Shown here one piece after another: positions 1 through 12,115 of a stretch of 64,000 nt of DNA. This DNA is from Calliphora vicina. Taxonomy: Eukaryota; Arthropoda; Insecta; Diptera; Calliphoridae. Numbering within the stretch: the first letter of the stretch is position 1; every line of letters begins with the position of its first letter. Position numbers and translations under genes: made by a program. The notes under the pieces were generated by a model. It was not told the DNA's origin and did not search any database. It saw nothing but the letters and a program-made list of their open reading frames with translations. The stretch is taken from NCBI RefSeq assembly GCF_958450345.1, contig NC_088780.1, positions 104,110,226 through 104,174,225 of the forward strand, given 5' to 3'.

Positions 1-369
1 CAATTTTTATTTTCGAAATGATATCGCCATAGTTTTAAGCGTACAATTACCATGTTTAGGATGTATTTAATAAATTTAAAAACCTTAAAAATTAACGCGT
101 AAAAAAATTCGACAAAATCTCGTCCAAAGCCTCAAGAAAAACTTTTTTTTTGGAAAAACTGCTATCGCCAACATTTCACCTTGGAAATGTGAATCGATGG
201 CACAATATCGATTGCTAAATCGACCCATCCTAATGCTTACACTTACCATTCATGGTAATGGGTTAAAAATTCGTATTAATGTATTCATAATCAAAATGGA
301 TCGAAAGCACGTTTTTTTTTCCAAAATTTAAGAGATATTTAGAACTTATTCATGGCGTGTTTTTGGTTC
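1..369. other. AT-rich DNA with a small repeat relic
   Basis: No gene is seen. About 191-236 holds a block (AATCGATGGC, then ATTGCTAAATCGACCCA) that recurs on the opposite strand at about 32150-32190. It is therefore the end of a dispersed repeat; the rest of it cannot be delimited. Confidence 0.4.
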
Positions 370-370
370 A

Positions 371-800
371 TTACACCACCTTAAAGTATAACGATCGACT
401 CAGAATTACTTTCCGTCCGTCCGTTCGTCTGGCTGTCCATGTAAGCCTTGTGCGCAAAGTACAGGTCACAATTTTGAAGATATTACGATAAAATTTGGCC
501 CAAAGGACGAAGTCTATTTGAACTGGCTGAAATCGGTCCTTTATTTCACCTACTCCCCATACAAGCGTCCTCCCGAAATTGGACTTTATCGGTCATAAAT
601 ATTTAAATTATATATCTATCTACACAAGTTTTGATCCAAATAAGTTTTATGTCACCTAATTTAATTATGATCGGTACATAATTAGTCATAGCTCCCATAT
701 AAGGTCCACTTCCGAAAATCACTCACGAATATAAATTATTGAAATTTTAAAAGCAAAATGTTTTTGGTCATTTACTTAGACCGACCATACTTTCTTACTT
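371..800 (-). repeat. Family A interspersed repeat, partial copy
   Basis: This is a reverse-orientation copy of the repeat best seen at 63180-63876. Shared landmarks, read here on the complement, are TATGGGAGCTATGACTAAT, ACGGACGGA followed by an ATCGACTC-like block, and the end AAACAAGTAAG, present as CTTACTTGTTT at 791-801. The terminal hairpin containing GGTGGTGTAGGGTATA is missing. No terminal inverted repeat or coding potential is evident. Confidence 0.75.
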
Positions 801-879
801 GTTTTAATTAAATTTTTACATAAAAATTAGCTGTCTCGGCAATCGTTGTTCTGCCATACAAATTATTTCTAGTGAATAT

Positions 880-1270
880 TTTGGTTCCAGCGGTAGGAAA
901 TATACTCCACGACCTATTCTCATAATTTCATAATTTCATAAAAATCGGTAGAGCCGTTTTGTTCTGTTTGAATTATTTGGATATTTTGCTAATATTAAAA
1001 TACTTAAATCGCGATTAAAAAATGTGTAAATTTGGTGTTATATGTATTTTTTGATTCCAAATAAAACAAATGCGAAAAAAAGTTTTTGGCAAAAAAATGG
1101 AAATAATTTTTCTGGGGGTTTAAGGGGTCCCTTAATGACCTAGCAGTATGAAATATACTTTACGACATATTCTCATACCTACCAAACATACATACAAAAT
1201 TTCATAAAAATCGGTTGAGCCGTTTGGAGGAGTTCTAACACTAACATTGTGACACGAGATTTTTATATAT
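880..1270 (+). repeat. Duplicated repeat tail with AAAATCGGTTGAGCCG
   Basis: Two related units lie in direct order. 880-965 and 1135-1235 share GAAATATACT, ACGACxTATTCTCAT and TTTCATAAAAATCGGT followed by GAGCCGTTT. The second ends with GTGACACGAGATTTTTATAT. This wording is typical of tails of dispersed insect repeats such as RTE-like or SINE-like elements, but no coding part is present, so the class stays open. Confidence 0.5.
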
Positions 1271-1570
1271 TAGAAGATGGAATTTTTAAACAGGAAATTC
1301 TACTCTAGGGGACATCTAAATTTAGATCCTATTAACAAACAAATTTCCTTTCTATATCACAAAAACATATATTTAACCATATTAAGGCACTTTAGTGATG
1401 TTTCGATAATAAAACTGGAAAAATCTTCATTTAAATATCATATTGTCATAATGTTCTAATATTTCACAATGGTTTGAAAGTGTTGTTATTGCCTTTCAAG
1501 CAAAAAATGTCCGAAAATAAAACTACTCTGTATGCTATGTTTATTGTAAAGCAATACGTATAATTTTTGG

Positions 1571-1690
1571 CTTTAATATTTCGAATTTATATTACAATTA
1601 TATCTTTCGGGAATTTCCGGGAACACGGGAATTTGCCAAAAATATTTACCGTTTCCTGGGAATAGAAATAAGTCGGGAAATTATAAAGCC
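1571..1690. repeat. TTCCGGGAA-rich repeat fragment
   Basis: Contains GGGAATTTCCGGGAA, ACGGGAATTT and CCTGGGAAT. Similar wording (CCCGGGAATATTT, then TTTCCGGGAAATTT) recurs at about 44020-44070. Probably the end of a dispersed element; superfamily unknown. Confidence 0.35.
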
Positions 1691-2793
1691 TAGTATTCGG
1701 CAAGCCAAATACAGCGATGAATTTTGGTCCACCTCACTTTAACGTAAATCATGAACAAGATTTACTAAAATTTTAACTAAATTTTGTTTTTGTCCATATA
1801 TTAAGATGTTTGTTTCGAAGCAGTGTTACATTTCAAAAATTTGATAAGCTAAATGTTTTATATAAACATTAAACATAAAAATCCTAAAATATTACATCAA
1901 AATAAATACAAGTATGTTGAATGTATGTCGTATATAATACTAAACATTATAATTTATCTCTGTTTCTGTTATGAAGAGGGTGTTCAAAGCAATTTATTTA
2001 ATAAATTATATCAAGTAACAAAACTAAAACAAAAAGTTAAAACGAAAAAAAAAAATATATAAACTTTTACATTTCAATACTGTCACAGTCACACACTTCA
2101 GATACTCACACATACATTTACGCATACATTTATACTCTAGCACAGCGATGCGCATTCATATTGTTCAGATTACGAAGATTTTCGTCAATTTACACATACA
2201 CAACCCGAATGTAAATAATAGAGCGCAATGAAGCGTAAAAATACAAATTTTTCATTCAGTTGTTTGATGTTGTTGCAGATATTTTAGTTTTTACCCATAC
2301 AAGCACACAAATTAAATGCCTCTATTTGCTTACTACTGCTCTAGCACACAATATAAATTTCTTCACACAAAAAAGGCATAAAATGTCTTTTCACATATCA
2401 CTGTCAACAAGACAGAAAGACAGAGAGAAAGAGAAAACGAGAAAATTATGAAAAATACCACAAATTCATAACAGATTCAGTTACAGTGATGAGAGGATGA
2501 GCTGTTGACGATGATTTATACAGGAGTGTGTGTAAATCATCATCAACTATTTGTTTCAACACTCAAGTCTGCCACAAAAGTTATAAATCTGTTCCAATAA
2601 AAAAAAAACAAAGAAAATTTTAATATTGAAAGGCTTCTCTGTATAGCTGCTGCAGCTCTGTGGAAAGAAACAAAATTTTGAAGTCCTTCATTTGCATGCA
2701 AAGAGTTGACAACAATCAAAAGCAACAAAAAAGTAAAATGAGAGAACAAAAATATTTAACCACAATTACCATACACAACCACATACTAACATA
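1691..2793. other. No recognised gene or repeat
   Basis: AT-rich DNA with CA-rich stretches near 2085-2140 and 2280-2350. The short open frames have no family motif and biased composition. I see no RNA gene or complete repeat. Confidence 0.4.
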
Positions 2794-2795
2794 TA

Positions 2796-3020
2796 CAGAG
2801 AGGCTCAAAAGTGAGTAAACACCAGAGAATTTTTTGATTTTTTTAAGATCATGAACATCATAATAGTCTGACTTAAATCTTTTTTTTCAGAACCGAATCT
2901 ATTATTCAGCCCAAACTCCAACAAACCGAATCTTTTAAATTTTAATCGATTTTGGTATTTTCATTATCTTAAAATTAAATCAAATGATTTGTGGTGTTTA
3001 CTCACTTCTGAGGCTCTCTG
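2796..3020. mobile_element. TA-flanked MITE, Tc1/mariner-like ends
   Basis: A 225-bp non-coding element. The left end reads CAGAGAGGCTCAAAAGTGAG and the complement of the right end CAGAGAGCCTCAGAAGTGAG; the match runs on through TAAACACCA, giving 29 positions with two differences. TA lies immediately outside both ends (2794-2795 and 3021-3022). CAG...CTG termini with a TA duplication are the hallmark of Tc1/mariner elements, so this is probably a deletion derivative mobilised in trans. Confidence 0.85.
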
Positions 3021-3241
3021 TATGTACATTTGACTGACAATATATCATTGTGTCCTCAACATTATTTGCAACGAGACAACAGTGTAACGACTTTGTGCAT
3101 AAGTTAAGGAGAGAAGAAACTTAAATGGCAAAAATATTCAAAAAAAGTTTATAAAGTAAAGCATAACAGATTTTTAAACGAAAAATTTATATCAAAATAA
3201 AATAAAAATACCAGAATCTGAGTTAAATATTTATGTAAAAA

Positions 3242-3358
3242 ATCTTCTGCAACATTGACAAACACCGCAATTACACAATATACAAAAACGATTAATTATT
3301 CCAATTAATCGTTTTTGTATATTGTGTAATTGCGGTGTTTGTCAATGTTGCAGAAGAT
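3242..3358. repeat. Perfect hairpin, 56-nt arms, 5-nt loop
   Basis: Positions 3242-3297 are exactly reverse-complementary to 3303-3358, separated by ATTCC. The arms end abruptly with no homology outside and are not simple sequence (they include GCAACATTGACAAACACCGC). There is no obvious target duplication. It could be a very recent fold-back duplication, a hairpin RNA locus, or an assembly or read artefact. Confidence 0.9.
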
Positions 3359-3359
3359 A

Positions 3360-4369
3360 AAGTGTATGTCACAACTTTTTTGTTGTTATTGTTCACTTTT
3401 TTTTGCACCTTGTTGTTTTTTTGAAAATTGAGGAAGTTTCTACTTGATTGGCCTTTTATTGTAAAATATTCATGAAGAAATTCACAAATTTCCTAGAATT
3501 AGTTAAAACCACAAAACCTACACTTTGACTAATGACTCAAACAATAAATTTTAATTGTTTATTAACTAATTGAATTAAAGAACATAATTATAATTGGATT
3601 CAAGGTAAAATTGATTAATTAGTAGTTGTTTAAAATAGAATTTTCTAAAGTTAATGAAGTATTTAAATTGTATTAAACTGAATTATTGAAGCCAAAAATA
3701 ATGTATATTGTTGTTTTAGCGAGCGAGTGAATTTGAAATACCATCCAACTATAACTAAAATTTAGGGACCGTAAATAACGAAAATCTAAAACTCTCCATG
3801 TTAGAGTCAGCGAAGACCTATACTCTCATATATGAATAGATTCGTATTGAAGTGTTCTTTCAGAGTCTATGGTGATATTAATAAAACGATATGAACTCCA
3901 CAGTTAACAGTTATTCTTCAACGTAAAAATAAATGTTCGTATGAAACTGTTAAAAAGAGATTTTTAATTAAAACTCATTTGAGGAGTCTTATTTTTCTCG
4001 TCAGACAATAAAACTCATTTCGTTTATTTTCTTCTTTTTTTCAGGTTATTTCTGTATAAGAGAGTCTATCTGATATAATGTTTGTAGTAATTTATTTGTT
4101 TAAGAATAAAAAAACAAGAATCTAATAATAGGAATCAAGAATAATTCCACTTGTTTTTATTTCAATGACGATTTATTTTATTGTAATGCAAGGTGCTTTA
4201 CAAATTGTAATGATCTGACCAGCGGCAAACTTTAGGTGTCAATTTCCTTAAAATGAGTTTTATTTTCTGACGGCAAAATGTAGGATGTACTAACAATGCG
4301 GTACATTTTTTGAAGATATTTGGGTTATTAATTTGTTTCTCGCTAAACTGATTTTTCCAAACTTCTAAG
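3360..4369. other. No recognised gene or repeat
   Basis: AT-rich, apparently unique DNA. A pyrimidine tract ending in CAG (about 4026-4044) resembles a splice acceptor, but no coding frame follows. Confidence 0.35.
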
Positions 4370-4734
4370 ACGATTGTGGTCCCGGTATACCTTTAATTGT
4401 AGCACTTTAAATAGACCCTGTATTGCTTCAATTGCAGTTCAATCCTTATTTGTAGCTCATTCCTAGTCCCAGCATAGCTTTAATCATAGCTCAATCCTAG
4501 TCTCTCAGCGGTTCAATCGTTATCCCTGTATTCAATCTATTTATAGCGTAGCTTAATTATAGTTTCGGCATAACCTAGAACCTGTACTGCTGTAATTGTA
4601 TCTCAATGCCGTTTAATGAATAACTACAACCGTAGCTCAATCCTAGACCCAGCATAGCTTTAATAGTAGCTCAATCTTATATATCGCTAAACAGCTTTAA
4701 TCGTAGTCCCTGTATGGCTTCAAAGGTAGCTTAA

Positions 4735-4955
4735 CCCTCTAATGACCGAGCATACATAATGCACTCATCACAAAAATGCCTATAAATGCAAATATAACTG
4801 ATTTTCCATTTCAAAAACTCAAGTAACAGTTGCTAAAAAACGCACTTAAATTATTTTAAAAAGCTTGCAAAGTTTTTGAAATGAAACATCAGTTATATTT
4901 ACATTTATTGGCATTTTGCGATGAGTGCCTTGAACCATGCTTAAGCATTAGAGGG
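4735..4955. mobile_element. TTAA-flanked MITE, piggyBac-like
   Basis: A 221-bp non-coding element with near-complementary arms of about 85 bp. The left end is CCCTCTAATG and the complement of the right end CCCTCTAATGC. Deeper matches include CACTCATC and AAATATAACTGAT. TTAA lies directly outside both ends (4731-4734 and 4956-4959). TTAA duplications with CCC...GGG termini are characteristic of piggyBac elements. The outermost arms contain unpaired insertions, so it is not fresh. Confidence 0.88.
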
Positions 4956-5004
4956 TTAATGTTAATTTAATGTTATTTTAATCGTAGCTGACTACTAGTT
5001 CCTG

Positions 5005-5491
5005 CACGCAGAGAAAAAATATAGTTGTGCATGTTTACTGTAACCATTTCAGTATTGTTACAAGTTTTTTTAACAATATTATAGTCACAGTAACTATTTA
5101 CATGATTGTGGTAACCATAATATGGTTAATTTACGATTCACATGGTTGTATCAACCATATACATGGTTACAGTAAGCATGTATATGTTTGTGACAACCAT
5201 TTATATGATGAAGGACTTACCATATTATGTTGCTCTCGGCTTATGGATATCATAATCTGAGAACAACATATTATGATAAAATTATTCATCATATAAATGG
5301 TTGTCACAAACATATACTTGTTTATTGTAACCATATATATGGTTGATACAATCATGTGAATCGTAAATTAACCATATTATGGTTACCACAATCATGTAAA
5401 TAGTTAATGTGACTATAATATTATTAAAAAACTTGTAACACTATTTAAATGGTTACAATAACCATGGACAACTATATTTTTTCTCTGCGTG
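5005..5491. mobile_element. Foldback element D1, CACGCAGAGA ends
   Basis: About 230-bp arms face each other around a short centre near 5235-5255. The termini are CACGCAGAGAAAAAATATAG and its exact complement. The arms are full of nested small palindromes such as ACCATAATATGGT and ATGGTTGTATCAACCAT. Two other elements here (31293-31676 and from 62779) share the CACGCAGAG end and carry TA flanks. D1 has TA only on its right side. No coding region; class uncertain. Confidence 0.8.
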
Positions 5492-5559
5492 TAGTCTCTG
5501 CACAGCTTTATTCATAGTTCTTCATATAATCCCTATATAGCTGTAGAAGTAAAATTAAG

Positions 5560-6589
5560 AAAATTAATTTTTTTAACAGTCTTGATGCTGCCATTTTTAA
5601 ACTATAAATGTTACTGGTTTCAACAAGAGTTATTTCAAACCTTTTTTTAAATACATTACAAAAAAGCAAAAAAGTAATTTCTTCTTTAGAATAAAACTAA
5701 ATAAAAAAAGTAAAACAAATAAAAGGAAACTTGTACCATTTAACTAGGTTAGTTGGGTCATATTAAAAAAGGTAGCTGTATAAAGAAAGTGAGGTCAATC
5801 GAGTCATACCATGTTATTTCTTAAGTATTTAGGTTATCATTTCCTGCTGTACTCAAGTCCTTTTTACCTTTTTCAATTGCCTTGTTTTTCATTAATATAT
5901 TTCTAATTTTATTTAGCATTTTTTTGGAAATGTCTTAAAATTGTTCAAACGTTAAAGCGTTTTTCTTAATAAGTAATCCCTATTTTTATAATATTTTATT
6001 TGTTTGTGCACCAGTCATGGTAAATAGTTTTCTTTATATTTGTGAATTTTTTATTTATAAGAGGGTGTGTTAAAATGTGCGTGTATTTGTTGGAGGGCGT
6101 TTGATTTTCCTTAATTTTTTTCCTTCCAACTGTTTTCCTATTTGTGGGTGAGCATTTCGTTGGTAGAGATAAACAACAACTTAATTATTCACAACACGCA
6201 ATTCTTGTTAATTTAAATTCAAAACATCAACATCATCGTCATATTAAGTAACAAAAAATATATATACAGATATGTTACAAATACCAATCAAGTTTCATTT
6301 AAACAAGTATTTATGTCAAAAAATTTTTAAAGAAGGCAATAGTTTTGGTTTGAAATTGATTAAAATTTAAATGACCATTCATTTGCTAGAATTAAGAGAA
6401 GTGAACTTTTGGAAAACATTAAATAGTTGATGTTAGGTTAAGTAATTAGTATGCCATTAACATTCTTAAGACAAATAAGTAAGAAATGATTTTATAAAAA
6501 TACAATTCATTTCGTCTTTCGCTTGTAGAATTTTAAAAAATAATAGAAAATTATTGTTTTCTTACATAATAATTCATTAATAACTACAG
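5560..6589. other. No recognised gene or repeat
   Basis: AT-rich DNA with homopolymer runs. The short open frames carry no recognisable motif, and no inverted repeat or RNA gene stands out. Confidence 0.35.
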
Positions 6590-8545
6590 TTTTGATAAAA
6601 AAAATACTTTGAAAGAGGAATACACTAATTTTAAAACCTTTTATTAAAAGTAGTGAAATCACTACTATTTTCAAAAACTATTACAAATAGTATTTTTAGT
6701 AAGAAAACATAATATCTAAAGAAAAATTACACTATACCACAGTTTTTATAAAAAGTAGTAGAAATACTACTTTTTCCAAAATTCACTAAAAACAGTACTT
6801 TTGGCTAAAGTGACAAATTATTCAACGACAGAATAATTTTTGAAAATATAATTTTACTTTCAAAGAGGAAAATACTTCTAATAACATCATTTAAAAAAAG
6901 TAGTTAAATCACTACTATTAAAAAAATCTCTAGAAATAGTATTATTGTTAAGAAAACATAATTTCTAAAGATAAAATACACTAAACCATAGTTTTTACAA
7001 AAAGTTGTAGAAATACTACTTTTTAAAAAATTCACTAAAAACTGTATTTTTGGCTAAAGCGACATATTATTCAAAGAAAGAATAATCTTTTAAAAGAATA
7101 TTTAACTTTCAAAGTGGAAAATACTTCGAATAACGCCATTTACAAAAAGTAGTTAAATCACTACTATTAAAAAAATCTCTAGAAATAGTATTATTGTTAA
7201 GAAAAAACAATTTCTAATGGAAAAATACACTAAATCATAGTTTTTATAAAAAAAAGTACTTTTTTAAAAATTCACTAAAAACAGTAGTTTTGGCTAAAGT
7301 GACAAATTATTCAACGACAGAATAATTTTTGAAAATAAAATTTTACTTTCAAAGATGGAAAATAATTTTAATATAACCAATTATAAAAAGTAGTTAAATC
7401 ACTACTATTAAAAAATCTCTAGAAATATTATTTTTGTTAAGAAAACATAATTTCTAAAGAAAAAATACACTAAACGAAGTAAACGTACACTAAATCATAG
7501 TTGTTACAAAAAGTATTAGAAAAACTACTTTTTAAAAAATTCTTTAGAAAGAGTACTTTTGGCTAAAGAGACATATTATTTAACGAAAGAAAAATGTTTC
7601 AAAAGAAAATTTAGCTTTCAAAGTGGAAAATACTTCCAATAACGCCATTTACAAAAAGTAGTTAAATCACTACTATTAAAAAAAAATCTCTAGAAATAGT
7701 GTTTTTGTTAAGAAAACATAATTTCTAAAGAAAAATTACATAAAACCATACTTTTTATAAAAAAGTAGTAGAAAGTACTTTTCCAAAAATTTACTAAAAT
7801 TAGTACGTTTTAAAAAATTATTAAAGATATGTATAACTTTTCAAATTAAAATTATACATTCAAAGATGAGAATATCATCATTTTCAAAAAGTAGTTAAAT
7901 TACTACTATTTTCAAAAAAACTCTAGAAATAGTATTTTAAGTAAAAAAGCATAATATCTAAAGAAAAAGTACATTAAACCATACTTTTTAGAAAAAAGCA
8001 GTAGAAATACTACTTTTTTAAATTTTTTTAAAAACAGTACTTTTGGTAAAAGAGCCAAATTATTTAGAAAAGGAACCACTTTTAAAAAAAATTACTTCGA
8101 AATTAAAACATCATTAACAAAATGTATATAAATTACTACTATTTTTGGAAAATCGCTAAAAATTGTATTTTTAGTAAGAAAACATAATATCTACAGAAAA
8201 ATTACACTATACCACAGTTTTTCCAAAAAGTAGTAGAAATACTACTTATTCAAAAATTCTTTAAAAACAGTTCTTTTGGTTAAAGAGTCTAATTATTAAA
8301 TGAATGATTACGAAAACAACACTTTTTACAAAAAGTAGTCAAATATTACTTTATCTAAAAATTCTTACAAAATGTAGTAGAAACACTACTTTTTAAAAAA
8401 TTCTTTAAAAACCGTACCTTTGGTTAATGAGACAAAATATTCAACGAAAGATTACGAAAACACTTTTACACTTTTTTACAAAAAGTAGTAAAATATTACC
8501 TATTCTAAAAATTCTTTAAAAAAAAAAAATTCTATAAAATCTTTA
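6590..8545. repeat. Tandem array, ~250-bp unit, AGTAGT/ACTACT palindromes
   Basis: About eight diverged units. The landmark GGCTAAAG occurs near 6803, 7052, 7292 and 7561, with decayed versions near 8045, 8277 and 8422, giving spacings of roughly 230-270 bp. Most units hold two imperfect hairpins: AAAAGTAGTTAAATCACTAC continuing TATT, and AAAAGTAGTAGAAATACTAC continuing TTTTT. The middle units (7050-7700) are most alike. No coding frame. A related array lies at 12535-13545. Confidence 0.85.
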
Positions 8546-9525
8546 TCATTCTGAACTTGAATTTTATCAATTAATTTTATATTAAGTCATATGCAAGAGT
8601 ATTTCATACCATTATAAAAATAAATCTAATATTTTTATTTCAACGCACTTTGAATAATGTATTAAAAATGTTATACAACAACATTAACGTCAAAGAAATA
8701 CGAAAAAAACTGAAATTCCAAGAAACATGACGCATTTGATCGTTATCATTGTCGTGTCAGCGTCTAAAACAGTCCCCCTTTCATAGCTGACATTTTTAAC
8801 TCCCCTTCCGCATTCGACCATATCAAGCGTCATCTTACACCCCCGCCTCTTTGTTGGTGACACCCTAAAGGAAGGAATTTTATTAAGTTGTTGTTGTTGC
8901 TGCTGATATTATTGCTGTATTTCTTGCATAAAAATGAAAAGATTTATTGCAAACACTTGGCTGATTTCAAACATTCGATATGGCCCCGTTCATTTCCTTT
9001 TACTTGTTTTCTCCTACTTTCTTTAGCTTGTTATTGTTAATATTATGATGGTGCATGAAATGTTTCATACATTCTTTCCTACATTATGGGTTTTTATTGT
9101 CGCTGTTATTCAGAGATACTTAGACTAACATAAAATGTATAAAATTATCTGAAAATATATGTTTGTTTGTATGTATTTATGCTAGGATTTTATACACAAA
9201 AATAAATATCCTTTTTTTGCCATTGCTACTTCTTTCAACAACACACAACAACACGCCTTTGGAAATATTATGAAAATAGGTTACGTTTCTTATTTGTTAT
9301 CTTGGCCTGGCGTTTGTAGAGCGTATGCATCAGTAAAAGTTTTCTTGTTAGAATCCTGTAGCAAGGATTATGGATTATTACAAAAGATTTATAATCCTTT
9401 AGAATATCACACTTTATTTGGTGTGTAGTGGTGCATGTGTGGATGTTTTATAAATCTCTTGTTCTTTTTTCTCTTAAACTTACTTTTTTTTTAAGTAATA
9501 ATGATAATGTTCAAACTATAGCTCT
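8546..9525. other. Unassigned DNA, slightly GC-richer patch
   Basis: Around 8725-8880 the base composition is less AT-rich than its surroundings, followed by a GTT/GCT run at about 8888-8910. No open frame or RNA gene is recognisable. It could be single-copy host noncoding DNA. Confidence 0.3.
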
Positions 9526-9832
9526 CCCAGCAGTTTCACAAGTAGTCAAAGTGTATTCCTTTGTACTTTATTCATAGCAAGTAATGTAGCATGAAGTCAA
9601 TCGTCACTTCATTGTCTCAAAGTAATCTAGAGTGTAGTTACTTCAAAATATTTAAAACTTCACTTATTTTAGCCAACAAAAGTAATCTACTACCGAGTTC
9701 CAGGTAAATTATATTGTAATCAATAGCCGCTTTATTATGTCTAGGTAATCTAGAGTGTAGTCATTTGAAACTTTTCATATTATAGAAAGAAAATATTCTA
9801 TCCACCAGAAGTAATCATTTGTTGTGGGAGGT
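9526..9832. repeat. Family L repeat, copy 1
   Basis: Starts CTCCCAGCAGTTTCACAAG and ends GTTGTGGGAG. Inside, AAGTAATCTAGAGTGTAGT occurs once whole and once with minor change. The same words occur at 43265-43960, 47270-47816, 56425-56655 and, reversed, at 24720-24930 and 62160-62770. Ends resembling CCCxGCAGTT suggest a DNA element, but I find no clear target duplication. Confidence 0.65.
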
Positions 9833-10424
9833 AAGGTCGGGGTAAGGAGAAGAAAATTTATTCAAAACATGTTGTTTTGTTCTTTCATTCTAATTTTTGA
9901 AAATGAAAATCAGACTAATATAAAACGGTTCTAAGTTACCGGTATGTGAATCTGCATGCTTTAACAATTTCGGATCATTCCTTTTGTAATCTATTTAGGG
10001 TCAATTGATTTTCGCTTATTTATAAATTATAGATAAAATCATTAGTTCGGTACAATTGCCCAGAACTGCCGGCATGCCTTGGGGTTTAGATGCTGTTAGT
10101 TTAAAATCCAATTTGTATTTAAGTTTTAATACTTACGCTTGTGAGCGTTTTTTTGTGTAATGATAATGATATTATATGAGGAGCCGCAGAACAAAAGGTA
10201 GTTTTTCGCACCTTATTAAAAATTAGTTTTTTGGTATTTTTATAATATTTGTCAGCAAAGTCTTTTTAATTTGTTTACTAAGTAAATGGGTTCTAAAAAA
10301 ATGTGTACTTAATAAAACGTACAACACTAGTATAAAACGAAAAAAAAAAAAATATTTAATTTCAATGTGTAATTTGTTTATATATTAGATCAGGATTAAA
10401 AACTTTTATTTAAAATGTTATTTA
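9833..10424. other. No recognised gene or repeat
   Basis: AT-rich sequence between a family L copy and element N1. Nothing supportable is seen. Confidence 0.35.
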
Positions 10425-12115
10425 GACACGAACCGGATGATATACATACGTCTGAAACAATAAATTAAATGGAGAAAAACTGCGTTTTCAGGTTTTCATT
10501 TCGTGATCTTGTTTCCTTTTAAAAGGACTTCAAATTTTCAGAGGAGTACATTTTTAAATAAATGTTTTAAAATATTTCTGATCACTCTGCTATGTCAAAT
10601 TTGGTGTCAAATGATCAAGAAGAGTTGTAAAATATTTCGTATTATTTTTATTTTATCCTGTAAGGATCAAAAGATGTCAAAAATGTCCTTTAAAATTTTT
10701 ATCCTTGAATATCCTTTTAGATTTCCAATAATTTTTTTTAGTGAGTTAATGATCCAAATATTGAATACCACATGCCAAAATTTCATCCTTCTATCTTAAC
10801 TACTTAAGTGTTAAAAAATATTTTAAATTTGAATTATTTGATTTTTTATATTTTATTTTAATATTTCATTCGAAAAATATATATGTAACAAAATCCGTTG
10901 TGAAAAGCAAATTTTTAATAAACAAGTAAAATGGTATATCATATCGGGCAAGCCCGACCATATGATACCCTACACCGGGTATATGATTATTAAGAGTTTT
11001 CTTTTGATATGAAACTTATTTGTGTTGAATCTTATTTGAATACACACATTTTCGGTATTGGGCCTTATATGGGAGCTATGACTAATTATGGACCGACCGT
11101 CACAAAATTTAGTGAGATGAATTGCGAATATATGAAACATATTTGTGTTGAATTTTGTCTGGATACTAACATATTTCAGAGATTTATGTATATTAATGAC
11201 ATTTTCGAGAATGTTGCTTATATGGGAGCTATGGAATATTGTTGACCGATCGTCACGAAATTTAGTCGTGAGTGTTCGGCTTACATAAAACTTAATTGGG
11301 CTGAATTTGGTTTGAATATGTTTATAATTAAGATATTTATGAGAGCTTAACTATTTTCAAATAGGCCAATTGAATGGGGGCTGGGATAAATAATCGGCTG
11401 ATTCTAGCCAAATTCAATAGCCTTTGTCCTTGGGGCAATATAAAGTTTTGTGCCAAATTTTGTCGAATTATCTTTAAACCTGCGACCTGTAGTTTGATTA
11501 CAAGGATTACATGGATGGACGGACGGATATCGCTTAGTCGACTCAGAAAGTGATCCTGAGCAGTTTGGTATGCTTTAAGGTGGGTGTTGGGACAATATTT
11601 TTGTATGTTGCAAACAACAGCCCTAACCCATTATACCTCCCCCACTATGGTGGTGTAGTTTATAAACATGCACTTTTCTTAATAAAATATTTTTGTATAT
11701 TAATAAATTTTTTTTTATATTTTAATTTGACCTTAATATATATAAAGGATGAAATTTTGACATTTAGTATAGAATATTTGGATATTTAACGCACTATTGT
11801 TTTAAAAGGTACTTATTGGCAATCGTAAAGGATATTAAAGGGTAAACATTTTAAAGGACATTTTTGACATATTTTGTTCCTTACAGGATAAAATAAAGAT
11901 AATATAAAATATTTTACAACTCTTCTTGTTCTTTTGACATACAATTTGTCATTGTTGGAATAGCAGGAGTATTTTTAAATATTTTTTGAAAAATGTTCTT
12001 CTTTGAAACTTTGAAGTCCTTAAAAAAGGACACAGGATCACGAAATGAAAAACTGAAAACACAGTATTTCTCCGGTTCGTGTCTAATGAATTTTTTTTCT
12101 ATTTGGCGGACGGTG
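10425..12115. mobile_element. Long-inverted-repeat element N1 carrying family A
   Basis: Left arm 10429-10810 and right arm about 11745-12115 are inverted copies. Landmarks include GACACGAACCGG, AAACTGAAAACGCAG-type wording, GTCCTTTTAAAAAGG-like motifs, ATCCTGTAAGGATC and AAGGATGAAATTTTG. The right end finishes CGGACGGTG; intact ends elsewhere begin CACCGTxCGAC. The left terminus is truncated. The loop holds a full family A repeat (10921-11670). The frame at 10503-10799 lies in the arm and resembles no protein I know. Superfamily unknown. Confidence 0.8.
10921..11670 (+). repeat. Family A repeat inside N1
   Basis: Begins AAACAAGTAAAATGG and ends in the hairpin region around CCCCACTATGGTGGTGTAG. 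It contains GGGCAAGCCCGACC (a small hairpin), two units of TATATGGGAGCTATG followed by GACCGA(C/T)CGTCACxAAATTT, and GGACGGACGGATATCG followed by a CGACTCAG block. A short open frame at 11009-11245 is shared with copies at 29223-29543 and 54788-55057, but it spans the internal repeats and matches no known protein. Confidence 0.8.

Larger units (their letters stand above)
4370..5560. repeat. Degenerate short tandem repeats (TAGCTCAATCCTAG-like)
   Basis: Loose repeats of about 25-50 bp built from words such as GTAGCTCAATCCTAG, CCCAGCATAGCTTTAAT and CCTGTATTGCTTCAAT run from 4380 to about 4735 and resume at 4980-5004 and 5492-5550. The array is split by the elements at 4735-4955 and 5005-5491, so it predates them. 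Confidence 0.6.

Noticed and set aside
4025..4045. Splice-acceptor-like pyrimidine tract ending in CAG
   Set aside because: Such tracts are frequent by chance in T-rich DNA, and no open exon follows.
10503..10799. 98-codon open frame
   Set aside because: It lies entirely in the left arm of element N1 and is not open in N2 or N3; composition is that of AT-rich noncoding DNA with no motif.
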